The position numbers and the translations under genes are program-made. Below, piece after piece: positions 1 through 11,100 of a DNA stretch of 64,000 nt. The DNA is from Cyclospora cayetanensis (taxonomy: Eukaryota > Apicomplexa > Conoidasida > Eucoccidiorida > Eimeriidae): contig NW_020312114.1 of assembly GCF_002999335.1 (NCBI RefSeq), positions 62,001 to 126,000 on the forward strand, given 5' to 3'. The notes beneath the pieces were generated by a model that ran no database searches, was not told the DNA's origin, and worked only from the letters and a program-made list of their open reading frames with translations. The number at the start of each line of letters is the position of its first letter. Position 1 is the stretch's first letter.

Positions 1-3000
1 ACAAACAACACGTTGCTGCTGATGTAGGCAGGCAGGGCTTCCTACATACTTCCGCGTTGCAGCAACAAGGGCTGCAGCAGCTGCTACCACTCGAGAGCGC
101 AGCGACGCCTCCTGCCGCTGCAGCTGGAGAGCGGCAGCGTGCAGTTGCGGTGGCACTTGTGGACTGCCACTGCTATTCGTTAGCGGGAGCACCATAGGTC
201 CTTACTTGCATAGCTTGCACCTTTTGTAGTACGCCTGCACCTTTCCGTATGCTTTTAACCAGCAGCTGCTGTTGTAGATAGCTCTTGCTGCTGTTGTAGA
301 TAGCTCTTGCTGCTGTTGTAGATAGCTCTTGCTGCTGTTGCTATACACCTCTTGCTGCTGGCGGTGGTCCTTAGCGAACCTTTAGCTGGACACGGAGAAA
401 TGTGTACCTGAAGACGTTTCCGTGTAGATACACTGCAGTGCAATAAGAAGATACTTGACCTGGTGCATCAAGAGCCACCGCACAGCACTGCCTAATTGCA
501 CTGCGGCGCAACAATCGCACACGGGCCAGACGTTGGGTAGACTTCCTTGGGCAAGAACCTGTAGAGGGAAGAGGCTACAGGTGGCCTCTCCCCATTGCTT
601 TTCTTCTGCGGCTAAACAGCAAGCCAGATAAGGGCGCACGGCCATCAGTAAGCATGCGTGGCTGTGGAGCTCTTTATGCGGAAACCATGGCGAGGGCACC
701 ATCGTTCGGCGCATGGTGCTTCTAACGATCTATCCAAGAAAATCAGTGCTTTTTGTTTCGCTCTTTCTCCCCCCCCCCACACACACACAAACAAGCCTCA
801 CTCTGACAGGCCACTTTTGAAGTACTCACTTAGAGGATAGCCTGCCTACATCTGACAGCACTGCAAAGGGGTTGTTAGGGGGTATGTATAGGCTTCGTTG
901 CCGTGTAAAGCGTGTCACGGGAAGAAGCAGGGGTATCTCTCTGCTGCAGATGCGCGTGGAAATCCTGAAATGATTGTAGGAACTAAACTACGAGAAAGCC
1001 ACAGAAGAATCATTGAAAGTGGGCCTGTTTCATATATTTTGACACATTTTTCAAACGAGTGTTCTATTCCTCTCGGGCTATGAAATGAGTGCTTGCCCTG
1101 CTAAAGCTTTCTCAGATCGCCCCGTGTATGCTATTTTCGCTCATCTCGGTGTTCACCAACGAGCAAGGGAGTGTATGAATGCCTGAACTGCAATTGTTCC
1201 TGCAGGCAGACAACTTGCCCTAATTTAAAAGACCTATTTTTGAAGTGCTTCCTCAGTCATACACATGCCACGCGGAGCACACGTTTCACTTTATCTAGGG
1301 TTAAGAAGCGAGGTACATCTTAAGCGGCTGATGAAATATTCGAGTTCTTGCTATACTTAAGGCCGCCATTCATTTATGCTGTGCACAGCCTTATCCACTC
1401 ACCCTAAACATTATATTGGCTGACGCTTCTCGCCTTTCTACCATCTGTATACCTACTGTATTCACATCAGCTTGCAGGCTAGCCTACCCCGCCCCATCAG
1501 CTATAGAAACAGCGTGGACTATTACCGCCAGAGGTGTTCTTCCGGACTGCTGCCAAGGAAAATCACGAAAGTCAATTACCAAATACCTTGCCCAAAGCAG
1601 AGATGGGTTATAGGCAAAATCGACACCCACTGCACCCAGAGCCAGTGAAGGAGCGGGAAACAGTTGTGCCGACCCACGCGGTGCTTCCGTATGTAATACT
1701 TTGTTAAAGGTCTCAGTACGAAGAGACTCAACTCGAGAATCAATACAGAGCTAATAGAACGCCATGGAGGTTTCCGAAAGAGCTCTGTCTCGCTCTGGTG
1801 GCTAGCCTTAGAGTTTCTGGCAAGACGGAAGAGAGACAGCTCTTGGGAGTGCAGCTACACCTTTTGAGAATTCCGAGCATTCTCACCTGGTTCCATGTAG
1901 TAGTTGCTGCACACACAGACAGCACTGTCTCCTTGTATCAAGATAAACCCAGTCTGCAATGATTAAGATATACAATAGGACAAACCAGTTAGCCAAATTT
2001 TTCATGCGTAGCCAGATAGAACGAGTGGAGCAGAAAGTGCTGCGGTGTAGTTTAGCCCGCTTGCCAAGCCAGAAAACAGGTGTATAGAGACAAGATATCC
2101 CACTGCATTTACGTTTAGCCGATGCTGGTAGAAAGGCTGCATCGACTGTGAGGTGCTTCCTTGTGTAGCCCTCTGTGAAAAGTCTCCACAAGGAGCCATT
2201 CCAGGACTATTCATTGAGCGTGTTCGTGCCCAGAGTTAAGTGTTCTCCAAGAAAGCTCTCTTCTTTCCATGCCCTCGCATCTCAAAGCTCCCGAAGTGAG
2301 GAGAGATGGACAGCAACGGCGCGCCTAGCTGCACAGTCAAGGCACTGGGAGGATCTACAACCGTGGCACCTAGCATCAAGGGCAGGGACGCGCACACCGC
2401 TAAATACTTAGCGTATTGAGCAAAGTACACTTTTTAACAGATAAGTTGCATGAGCAGCCACACCAAGTAGTCAACTGTTGGCCAATTCCTAGTTTAATAC
2501 GCCTGTTTAGTGGATCGTGGATCCCTCTAGGGGCCATACATCGGGTCGCTTCTTAGCTCCTTTTCTAGAATTCCCGAGCTCAGGAAAAGTTCATTAATCA
2601 TTTGTGCCGCAAGAGAAGCAAAATTTTGACGGAAGAAGGCCCACAGTTCTCTCTTTTGCAAACACTTTCTTTCGGCTCGTGTGTGGCGGAGCCCCATCTG
2701 CCGACTATTGATCGCCCCGCGAATCAAATTTTTATCTGTCGGTGGCCCTAAAATTTGTTGTGCGTTGTGCACTGTATCTTCTGAAGACGGGGAATGAAAG
2801 GAAGGATTTCCTCTCTCGAGCAGAAGGCGCGAAGGACTCAGAGGGTTGCCTCTCTCGGGATGGTTGGTGGGAGGGTGGCGGTACGAAGGCCCGATGTCAC
2901 CTGGAGGTGGGGGAGAGGGGGAGTTGCAGAGGAAAATAAGATTTTGACTCCCTTTTGGGAAAGGCAATGCTTAAGGTTCGTGCAATTCCTATTTCAGCTG

Positions 3001-3606
3001 ATAATCGCAGAACAGAAATACATGTATTGGTATACTTGTGGATGTAGGAGCTACAAAACGGATTTCCGTTTCCAAGTGTCTTCGAGCGTCGTGCTTCCCG
3101 GCCCCCTTCCTTCTCTCCGTTGCACAGCTGCCAGTGCCCACTACGCTATTTCCCACCCTCTTTGGTATTTACGTGTCTGTATTAATGCCACTTGCTTCTC
3201 TTCGTCCTCGGGAGATTTTCTTCACGTAATGCAGCGTGCGTCATTCGTCTTCTGAGCTTCTCTCAAAGGTGTTGGTGGGTGGTTTATCCCCCCGTGGCAG
3301 CCCTGTCTCTGCACTGTATTGCTCCGCCCGAGCACTTCCAAGGAGGCCTCCTTCCCAGAAAGACGCACAGGAGGCGCCTTAGTCCTTTTCTGTCTGTCTC
3401 TCCCTCCTTGACTTTGCCGCTTAATTTCGACACGTCCTCGAGGTGCTTTCCCTGGCCTTTCTCTGCCGCTCGCTCGCTCGCTCTCTTCATTTCGCCACAG
3501 CCATTCTCCCGAACAGTGCGCCTCCATTTTTAAGCCTAAGCTTCCTTTTCTTTCTGCTGCTCTGCTGTGTGGTCCCCTTACCAGTCCCCTTCTCTTCTCA
3601 GTCGTA
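1..3606. other. Left intergenic region, no supported gene
   Basis: No convincing coding exon was found. The first 400 bases are rich in CTG/CAG triplets and hold a short 22-bp tandem repeat (listed separately). A CA-type simple stretch lies near 769-790. The last ~500 bases before the ATG at 3607 are strongly pyrimidine-rich, which fits a promoter or 5' leader of the next gene. A minus-strand open frame at 2527-2967 has no ATG at its start, no splice partner and a biased composition, so I did not call it. Confidence 0.6.
271..340. repeat. 22-bp tandem repeat, about 3 copies
   Basis: The unit begins GTTGTAGATAGCTC and ends TTGCTGCT. It is repeated head to tail three times with almost no divergence, and a fourth copy decays at the right edge. 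It lies in CTG-rich non-coding sequence. It is too short to call a known satellite. Confidence 0.8.
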
Positions 3607-5981
3607 ATGGAGGCGCAGAAGCTGTTGGACGGCAGCCTTGCCGCTGCGATTGCTCGGGGCTTTGCTGGCCGCTCGCGGAAGGAGTGCACGCCTGAGCTCG
3701 CGGCTACTCTGCTTGAAGAGCAGAAGATGAAGCTCACCGAGGGAGAGCTGCAGAGAGCCAAGCAAATCGTACTAAAGATTGTTGATGAAGTGGTGCGCGG
3801 CCCTCAGAAAAAGGAAAATTCAAGCGCAGATGAAGTGCAGGGGGGTTCGGGGGGGGGGACGTAGGGGAGGGGGAACGTCTGTCGCATGCGTAAGAGGCGT
3901 GTATAGTCTCGTATACGTGTACCCATGTATGCTGAGCTCCAGCTCCCCCGTAAACTCGTCCTCGGTATTACGCTGTCCTTTCTATGTGTTGCGTGCACGG
4001 CTTCTTCCATGCGCCTCTAATATGCTCTGTCCATCAGCTTGCCAAAGACGAAAGCAGGGAGGCTGTGGAGGCGTGGGCTGCCCGAGTCGAAGGTCAGGAG
4101 AAGTAAGTCAGGGTGTTTTCCGCCTCTTTCTCTCTCTCTCTGCTAGCGTGCAGCAGATTTTGTCGCAGTCTTCTTATCCATCCTTGGGGAGCTAGAGATC
4201 CCAGCGCAGGGACGTGCTGGCGAGTTAGGACTGTGCACCGCATAGCCTCCGGATGGCAGAATGCACGATTTTTTTAAGGTGGAGGAGGACTCTCCAGATG
4301 AGGTTCTTGACGCGGTCTGTTTCTGTGTGTGCATGCAGCCCCTTTGAAACCCCGGCAAAAGCGGTAAGCAGCTTGCTGCACCGTCTTTTTAGCCAGCTGA
4401 TGCTTTCAGTGCTTCCAAATAGACGGTGCTCAACTGCCTGGGAATGAGAGTGTGCGATGTCTCGATGCGTCAGGAACAGAAAACGAATGACGATGACTCG
4501 GGTAATGTAACCAACGTGGCAACGAAGGCGCAACTGCAGGCCGCTGTGAAGACGCTTGGCATGGGGTATATCGACGGTGTACGGCTGCTCCTGCTGCTGC
4601 TGCTTTGCATGCGTGCATGCATGCATGCATACACAGCTCCCTAGCATAGGGTCCGCTGTGAGGCCGCGTCTCAGGCCGACTTTCCTTTGTTTTTCGCTTA
4701 ACCCCGGTGTCTGTTAGTCGATTTCCAGAGGGCTTCAAAGAGCCGCTGTGCTTCCGCTGCTGCAACCCCACAGGCCTTCCGCTTTCAAAGGACTCTCTAA
4801 GGAGCCGGATGCGTATTGCAGTGTACGTGTGGGGTGTGGGTTGTGAACTAGCGCTGCTTGCGCCGCTGAACAGAAGCGCTGCACAAGGCAGTCGAAGCGC
4901 AGCCGCTTCCGCATGCGCCAAAGTTCAGAAGCGAGTCGTGCGTGTGTCTCTCGGGGTGGTGGTGACGCAGGAGCTTCAAGCTCGCATCTTAGCCTTCATT
5001 GAGAAGTCGAGCGGCGAAAAGCACAAGGCCCTTCCTACTCCCGAAGAGGTGAAATTTCCAGCCGCTGTCGCCAGTGCTCGCGCTGTCCGTAGAGGGGGTC
5101 AGGGCGCATGCATCTCCTGGAGAAGCCTTCTCTTTCGATGGAAATACGGACTTCTTTCTGGCTTTGGCTTGTGCGTGGTGCAGCTTGCTGAGCTGAAGAA
5201 GGCTGCAGAAGCGAAGAAGGAGTTGTCTTTCCTGGATGCATCCAGCATCATTGTAAGCACAGTCTGTACTCCTTGGCCTCAACTGTATGGGGGGAGAGAC
5301 CTGCGATCCGGCGTTATCTTCTACGCCTCATGGCTAAAGTGCTGCCTCCTGGTAGATAAGGGCCTGCTTCGGCGTGGCTTTTGCATGGGGATTGCGGGTT
5401 ATTAGCCCTCTGAGTTTCCCCATAGGCGTGCATGTGAGGGCTTGGAGGATTTTTGAACGGCTGCATCTATGTGCGTGTGTGGATGTGTGTATGTGGACAG
5501 GAGGGGAGACCGAAGCGGCGCGCAGCTTCTTCTGCTGCCGTAAGCTGCCCCTGCTTCTTCCACAGAAACAGTGCCAAACAACGCTCCTTACTGGGGGGTT
5601 TAGAGAGGCCCCTTCGATCCTGTAGGGGTGTACTCTGTTGGGCTTGTGCAGGAAGCGATAAAGAGGGATATTGCACGTGACCTGGAGAGGGAAGCCGCGC
5701 AGGCCGCCTCGGAACCGCAGCAGAAGAAGGCGAAGGTCGAGAAGGAGGCTGGCACTCGTGCGTCTGCAGCTCCTGCGGCTGGTAGCGGTGCAGGGAAGCG
5801 AGGTGGCGATGCGGAAGAGAAGCAGGAAGAAGAGGAGGATGAAGATGCAGAGGATTCTGAAGACAGCGACGAGGACGAGGACGGAAGTGAGGACAGCGAG
5901 GGGGACAGCGAGGAGGACTCCGATGGCTCTGATTCTTCGGAGGAAGACGCAGCGGAGGAAGACGAAGACAAGGAGGAATAG
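3607..5981 (+). CDS. Unknown 264-aa protein with acidic C-terminal tail, six exons
   Basis: Exons are 3607-3834, 4038-4102, 4339-4363, 4971-5048, 5184-5252 and 5652-5981. All junction phases agree and most donors are good (GTAAGT at 4103, GTAAGC at 4364 and 5253). The ATG at 3607 follows a long pyrimidine-rich leader. The first ~155 residues are charged and predicted helical (ELQARILAFIEKSSG, LAELKKAAEAKKEL). Next come an Ala/Lys stretch and a final ~50 residues that are almost all Glu, Asp and Ser. Such tails are common in nuclear, nucleolar and histone-binding proteins, but I do not recognise a family. No signal peptide or membrane segment is visible. The join from 4363 to 4971 is the least certain; a further small exon could lie near 4540-4576, though its phase does not fit. 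Nuclear location is inference. Confidence 0.65.
4602..4634. repeat. GCAT microsatellite in an intron
   Basis: Alternating GCATGC/TGCATG steps form a short, largely self-complementary tract inside the intron between the third and fourth exons of the acidic-tail gene. Confidence 0.6.
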
Positions 5982-8112
5982 GGGAAGGGTAGTCGTAAGA
6001 CTGAGGGCAGTGCGTTGGTGATAGTGAAGCGAGCTCGAGTGGCTGCGACGGTGCTGAGCGGCTCGAGCGGTGCTAAGAGGGGAGGCTTGAGGAGGGCCTT
6101 TGGAGGTTGCCATGTAACGAGGGGGGGGGTGACCGGAGGGAGACCCATGGCGGCCATGGAAAGCGTGCAATTGTTTTCATTCTACGTGGATATTAAGGCC
6201 ACTTTTTGACGTAATAGGAATAGCTGCTTCGTAGTGGTAGTCCGAGCGGCCCTGCAATCCTGGAAGGGAGCAGGCGAGACAGCTGTTGCCAGGAACTGCA
6301 CCGCAGACGCTCAAGCAAGCGCCTTTGCTGGCCTCGCTGTGTCATAAGATGGTCTGACTCGGCGCTGATCTGTTGCTTGTTACACGACTGAAACCCGTTG
6401 TGCAAGAAGGGGCCCTGGTCGGTGTTGAGAGCCCCCGCAAGATTTCCTTAGGAACGAGGGTGTGCAACCATGTCTCACGAACTGCAATAGCCCTTCTCAA
6501 TGCCGAAAGGGTTCAAGGTGTAGCAGATAGGGATTAGGGCAAGAGAAGCCCTCGGCTGTGTAAAAAGCTGGTAGGAGCAGCTGAGAGTAGCAAGGAGTTC
6601 CTTGCGCGATTTCGTGTTTGAGGTCTAACGGAAGCAGGACGTAGACCATGGAGGCATCCTTGGTGGCTGACTTTCAGATACGGGCCTTGCCTATAGAACA
6701 TCCGTCTCCTACGGAGTGCTGTGGGTAGAAGCACCTTTTATGGGCAGGCAAAGTGCTATAGAGGCACGGCTCTTCGGGTGGGCCTGTGTTCTGCTGCAGC
6801 CTTCTTTACACGAGCACTCATAATTCCCTGGATGAGTTCTGCATAATGGACAGTCACGGCTGCGGCATTTGCAGTAATGGCAATGCATGCCTGTACGTAT
6901 GGGCTTTCTCCCTGCAAGGAAGACTCTGATAAAGTTCATTTGGCCTTCTTTAATCCCCAAGGCAGTCTTTTGCAGGGCGGAGGCTCGTGCGTCGAGTGGC
7001 GGCTGGTGCAGCGCTATGAAGCCTCGAGTTCATATGCACTATGTGAACTCCGTACTTCCGCATCACCTTTAATGAGTCTGCTTGTTTGGAATCATGTAAT
7101 ATCTGTCCGCGTTGCGCGGTTCGCTCGTTCGTTATGGAGACGACGCCCCATGCAGCAAGCTCGTTGGGCAGAAGAACCTAAACTTTTGGAGAGAAGAATG
7201 CAGAGTCGCAATGGGAAGCCAAGAGGACAAGATAAGGAAGTTAAAACGTAATTTTCTGGCGTTTTCAGCGGACTCCTATTTGTGAAGATACTGGCTCTGC
7301 CTCTCGCTTATTGATCACCGTGCGAGGATCTGTTTCTCGCCAGATTTATTCGTGCCTAATTATCGCTAATTTGCAACTTTACGCCTGAAATAAAGCCTAT
7401 TATCGTTTTCGTAGCTCTCAATTTTGATGGGATGACGCGGAAAGTAAAGAAATGGTGGTGCCAGATAGGGCGAGTATGTCCTGTGGGAAGTGCAGCGAGC
7501 AGTACCGTGAAGTGAACACTGGCCAACCTGCAGAATAATTAAAGAAGTACCTCGAATTAAGTTTAACATGTTTTGTGCAATTAAATTTAGAAAAGACAAG
7601 TGATAAGGACATACGTATAGATGTATGGACTTTTCAAATATATTTGTATTCATGGTTGTACGGAAGTTCCTGCTCCAGGGTCACCTGGCCTTAGGGGTTC
7701 GCGTTCTGCTAAAGCGGGGGCCCCTAATCAAAGGTGTTTAGATTTTTGGATGTATCTCTTCTACGTGCATCTCTGTATAGGTGCTCTTCTAGAGTGTGAG
7801 CGCTTCCTGTTGCTCGTGTTCTGCCGTGCATCGCGGCCACCTCTCAGTCTATTGCCCCTCTTAGTTCTCCTCCAGACATATCTGCCCGTCTCTGCCTCTC
7901 CCCAGGTCTCAAAAATTACCTTCTCCACAGCGAGCCCTTCCTGCTGCTGATGCATTATCCCATGGCGTTTCTGCGTAGGGTGATGAGACCCCGCTGAAAG
8001 CCGGGGTCTTTCATGGTGCTGCAATGCCTCTCTCCGCCCAGTTCGCCCCTCCTTTTTCTCAACTGTTAAAGCCGACGCATCCGTGCCTCTGTACTCCGAC
8101 CATCACAGGACA
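5982..8112. other. Intergenic region between two plus-strand genes
   Basis: No coding exon is supported. The short open frames here lack ATG starts, splice context or recognisable content. The left part should carry the 3' UTR of the acidic-tail gene. The right part should carry the promoter and leader of the Cys-rich gene that starts at 8113. A GC-rich hairpin at 7987-8008 is listed separately. Confidence 0.5.
7987..8008 (+). other. GC-rich hairpin upstream of the Cys-rich gene
   Basis: GACCCCG and CGGGGTC form a perfect 7-bp stem around an 8-nt loop, about 105 bases before the ATG at 8113. If transcribed it would lie in the 5' leader. A C-box-like GTGATGA lies just before it, but no D box closes a snoRNA. 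Function is unknown. Confidence 0.4.
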
Positions 8113-11100
8113 ATGACGCTGGGGAAAGTGCATCTTGTGCGCATCGCCCTAACTTGTGCCGCCGTGGTGGTGCTCATCTCAGTGTGCGCCGGGCTTACGG
8201 CATATTTCCTGAAGGGAGGTAACAGCGAAAGCACCTGGAAAAGCTTTGGGGAACATGGCGAGCTTTGCACCGCCCTAGGCCACCTGTCCACTGATCCGCA
8301 AAGGAGAAGATGTAAATTCCCTTTGATTTGCATGGTGCAGTCCGCTCACGACGAGCAGGGTGAGCTTATTCTCACAGTCGGGCTGTCTGCATTCCCAAAC
8401 GAGCCTCCCTCGGGCCCCAATACACCTCCTTTCTGCCCCGTTCCACTTTTTTCTCGTAGACTTCATACTGGCTTTGCCTGCTAGGTGCCTCCTCTCTGGC
8501 GCCTCCCCCCATAGAATGCATCCGTGTCTCTGCAACTCGATCCACTGCTCTTTCGTCGCTTGACCGCAGGCATCTGCGCTCTCCCCGGAACAGTCCGCTC
8601 CGGCGAGTCCTGTGCCGCTTCCACCTTTGCTTGCCGGCGAGGCCTCTTCTGCAGCAATACCTCGCAGCTTTGTGTCGCCCCGCCTAAGGGCCTTGCAGAT
8701 CCTTGTGACCCGGCAGAAAACAACCCTTGCGGCCTGCTAACCTGCGCCGCAGTCAATGCGTCGCGTGAAAATAATCCTCAAGGAACGTCTCCAGGCCATT
8801 CAAATCCTCCTACGCTTTCGCAGGCACTGGGCAAGCCACAGCATGAGGGACGTGTGGCAGCCTTGCCTTCTCCCACACCAGCTGCTCGCCACCTGCAGAC
8901 AAGCCAGAGTGGGGGCCCCTTCCAAGTGTCCCCGAGTGCCCTCCAGAGCCCTCGTTACATTTGCACGCTCCCTGAAGGCCTCGAAGGCGATCCTTGCTGG
9001 GGCCCTTTCCAGTGTCTGGAGGGCTGCGGCGCATGCGTCCAGGGAATTTGCCGGTCCTTCCTGCCTGAGGTGCCGCCCAGTAGGCACTCCCGCGACGCGC
9101 TGACAGCCACAGGCGAAGAGAACGCACACAGTGCAGCAGCAGCAGCCGCTAGAGGCGGTCCAGAAAATGGAGCTCTCCCCCAGAGACAGCTTGCACTTGA
9201 GCATCAGCAGCGGCCGCCGCAGGAGCAACGGCGGCGACAGTGGGAAAGCAAGGCGCATCGAAGCGACCTTGCCGCTTGGAAGGAGAGCGCGATGGAGCTT
9301 TTGCACGCGCTGCGCGATGCCGAGGCTTCGGCAGCCGCAAGCGAAGACCAGCAAGACCCCTTCGGCATTCCGCTGAAAGAGGAGGCCCTCACAGAGCTTC
9401 GGCTTGAAGTCATGAGCCCCGAGGCTGCCCTGGGTGCCGGGATGGCCGAAGCCCCCATTGAAGCCCTCTCGCTCAAGCACGGAGCCGCTGAAAAGAGGCC
9501 CCTCGTGGCTGCCAACGCAGTAACCTATTGTCTACCATCGGGGGAGGGGGCCCCCGTCGGGGCCCCTTGGGCTGCCTCCCTTTGCATCCCTCAGTACCCG
9601 TCGCCCCCCGGCTCCGTGGGGGCCTCCTCCCGCCGGCGGAAGTGTGGAGCGCGCTGCAAAGCTGCGTGGAAGCGCGCAGCAGGATACACCTACGACTACA
9701 GCAGCAAGACCTTTCGAGCACCCGTGGCAGAGGGCCCTCAAGGTACGAGTGCCCTTCTGAAGCAGCGGGGCGAACCCCATCTCAGCGGCATGCTTAAATT
9801 CCAACAGGCGCCGCCGGGAATCGTTCTCTCCGGAACGGCCGTGGAAGCCTCACGCCCTCTCGTTTCCAGCGGAGGCGTAGTACACTCAGGGACCTCGGGG
9901 AAAATTTCGCCTGCTGCAGAACAAGCTGCACCCCAGAGACACACTCCCTGGCCACAGCCTTTCCAGCCGCATCCGCAGCTGGCGCTGGAGCGGCAGCCGG
10001 ATACGGCCCACGCTTCTTTGCAGCAGCAGCAGCAATGGCAGACGGCACAGGAGACAATGCCCGATGCGCAGCAAGTTAGGCTGCAGCAAGCGCCAACACC
10101 TACAAACCCTACACAGCTGTTGCGGGAGGGAGCTGGGCGGGAAGCCCCGTGGCAAACGCATCCGCGAAATCAAGCAGAGGCAGCTCCGAGAGGCGCGAAC
10201 CCGCAGCAGCATCGCCGAGGAGAGGAGGACACAATGATGCCGCCGCACCAGCAGAAGGAGAAAACAACTGCTGATGAAGCCTTGCAGCTACTAGAAGATG
10301 ATGCCCCGGGCTGGCAGGAGGGTCTCAGCGACTTCACTCAAGGGCACTATCCACCGTCAGCAGAAGAATTGCTTCTGGAAAGCACGTCCGATCTCTCTAA
10401 AGCTGCCGACTCCTCAGGAGGTGCTGCTGCGCATCCGGCTGAAGTTGCGGCTCTCTTGCAGGCTACCCCACAGCCCACAAAAGAAGAGCTGCCTCTTGCA
10501 CAGACACAGCACCTGCAGCAGAAGGAGCGCTCTGATGAGGCAGTTGCATATCCACAACCACCCAGCTCCTCCTTGCATGGACTTGATCAGGCAGCGTCGA
10601 AGCCATGGCCATCTCACAAGCAGCAGCATGCGTCGGAGGCCTTGCAGCTCGCGCAGGAAGAGGAAGGGGGAGCCGATGAAGGCATGGGGTTTGAGTGGAG
10701 AGACACACGCGACCGTAAGTTTCCCACCGACATGAGCGCGTCCGGTTCGATTGGAGGACAGCCAGCAGAAACTCAGGCTTTGAGCGCCTTTCAGAGCGAT
10801 GAAGAAGACAAGACCCTTCCCGAGGGTGCGGTCCTGCGAACCAACGATGAGACAGAGGCACAACGCACTGAAAAGGCCCCTCCTCTGCTCGCTCTGGCGG
10901 TAGATGATCCTCCTTTTCCACTAGCAGAGAGCAGTAGCAGCAGCAGGACCACCACCACCGACAGCCAGAACAACACGACAGGCGAGGCTCTGCAACGCAG
11001 CATAAGCGCAGGCACACCTCTTGAGCCTACACCCTTCAGGGTGGGGGCTGGCCTTATCCCTGCTGACTTCATGGAGGCGCCAGCGCGTGAGGCCGTCGCT

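Noticed and set aside
2527..2967. Minus-strand open frame of 146 codons
   Set aside because: Starts with TTG, no ATG near the start, no splice partner and no recognisable content.
7979..8062. C-box-like GTGATGA upstream of the Cys-rich gene as a snoRNA
   Set aside because: No D box with a closing stem at a suitable distance; the CTGA nearby is inside a hairpin loop.
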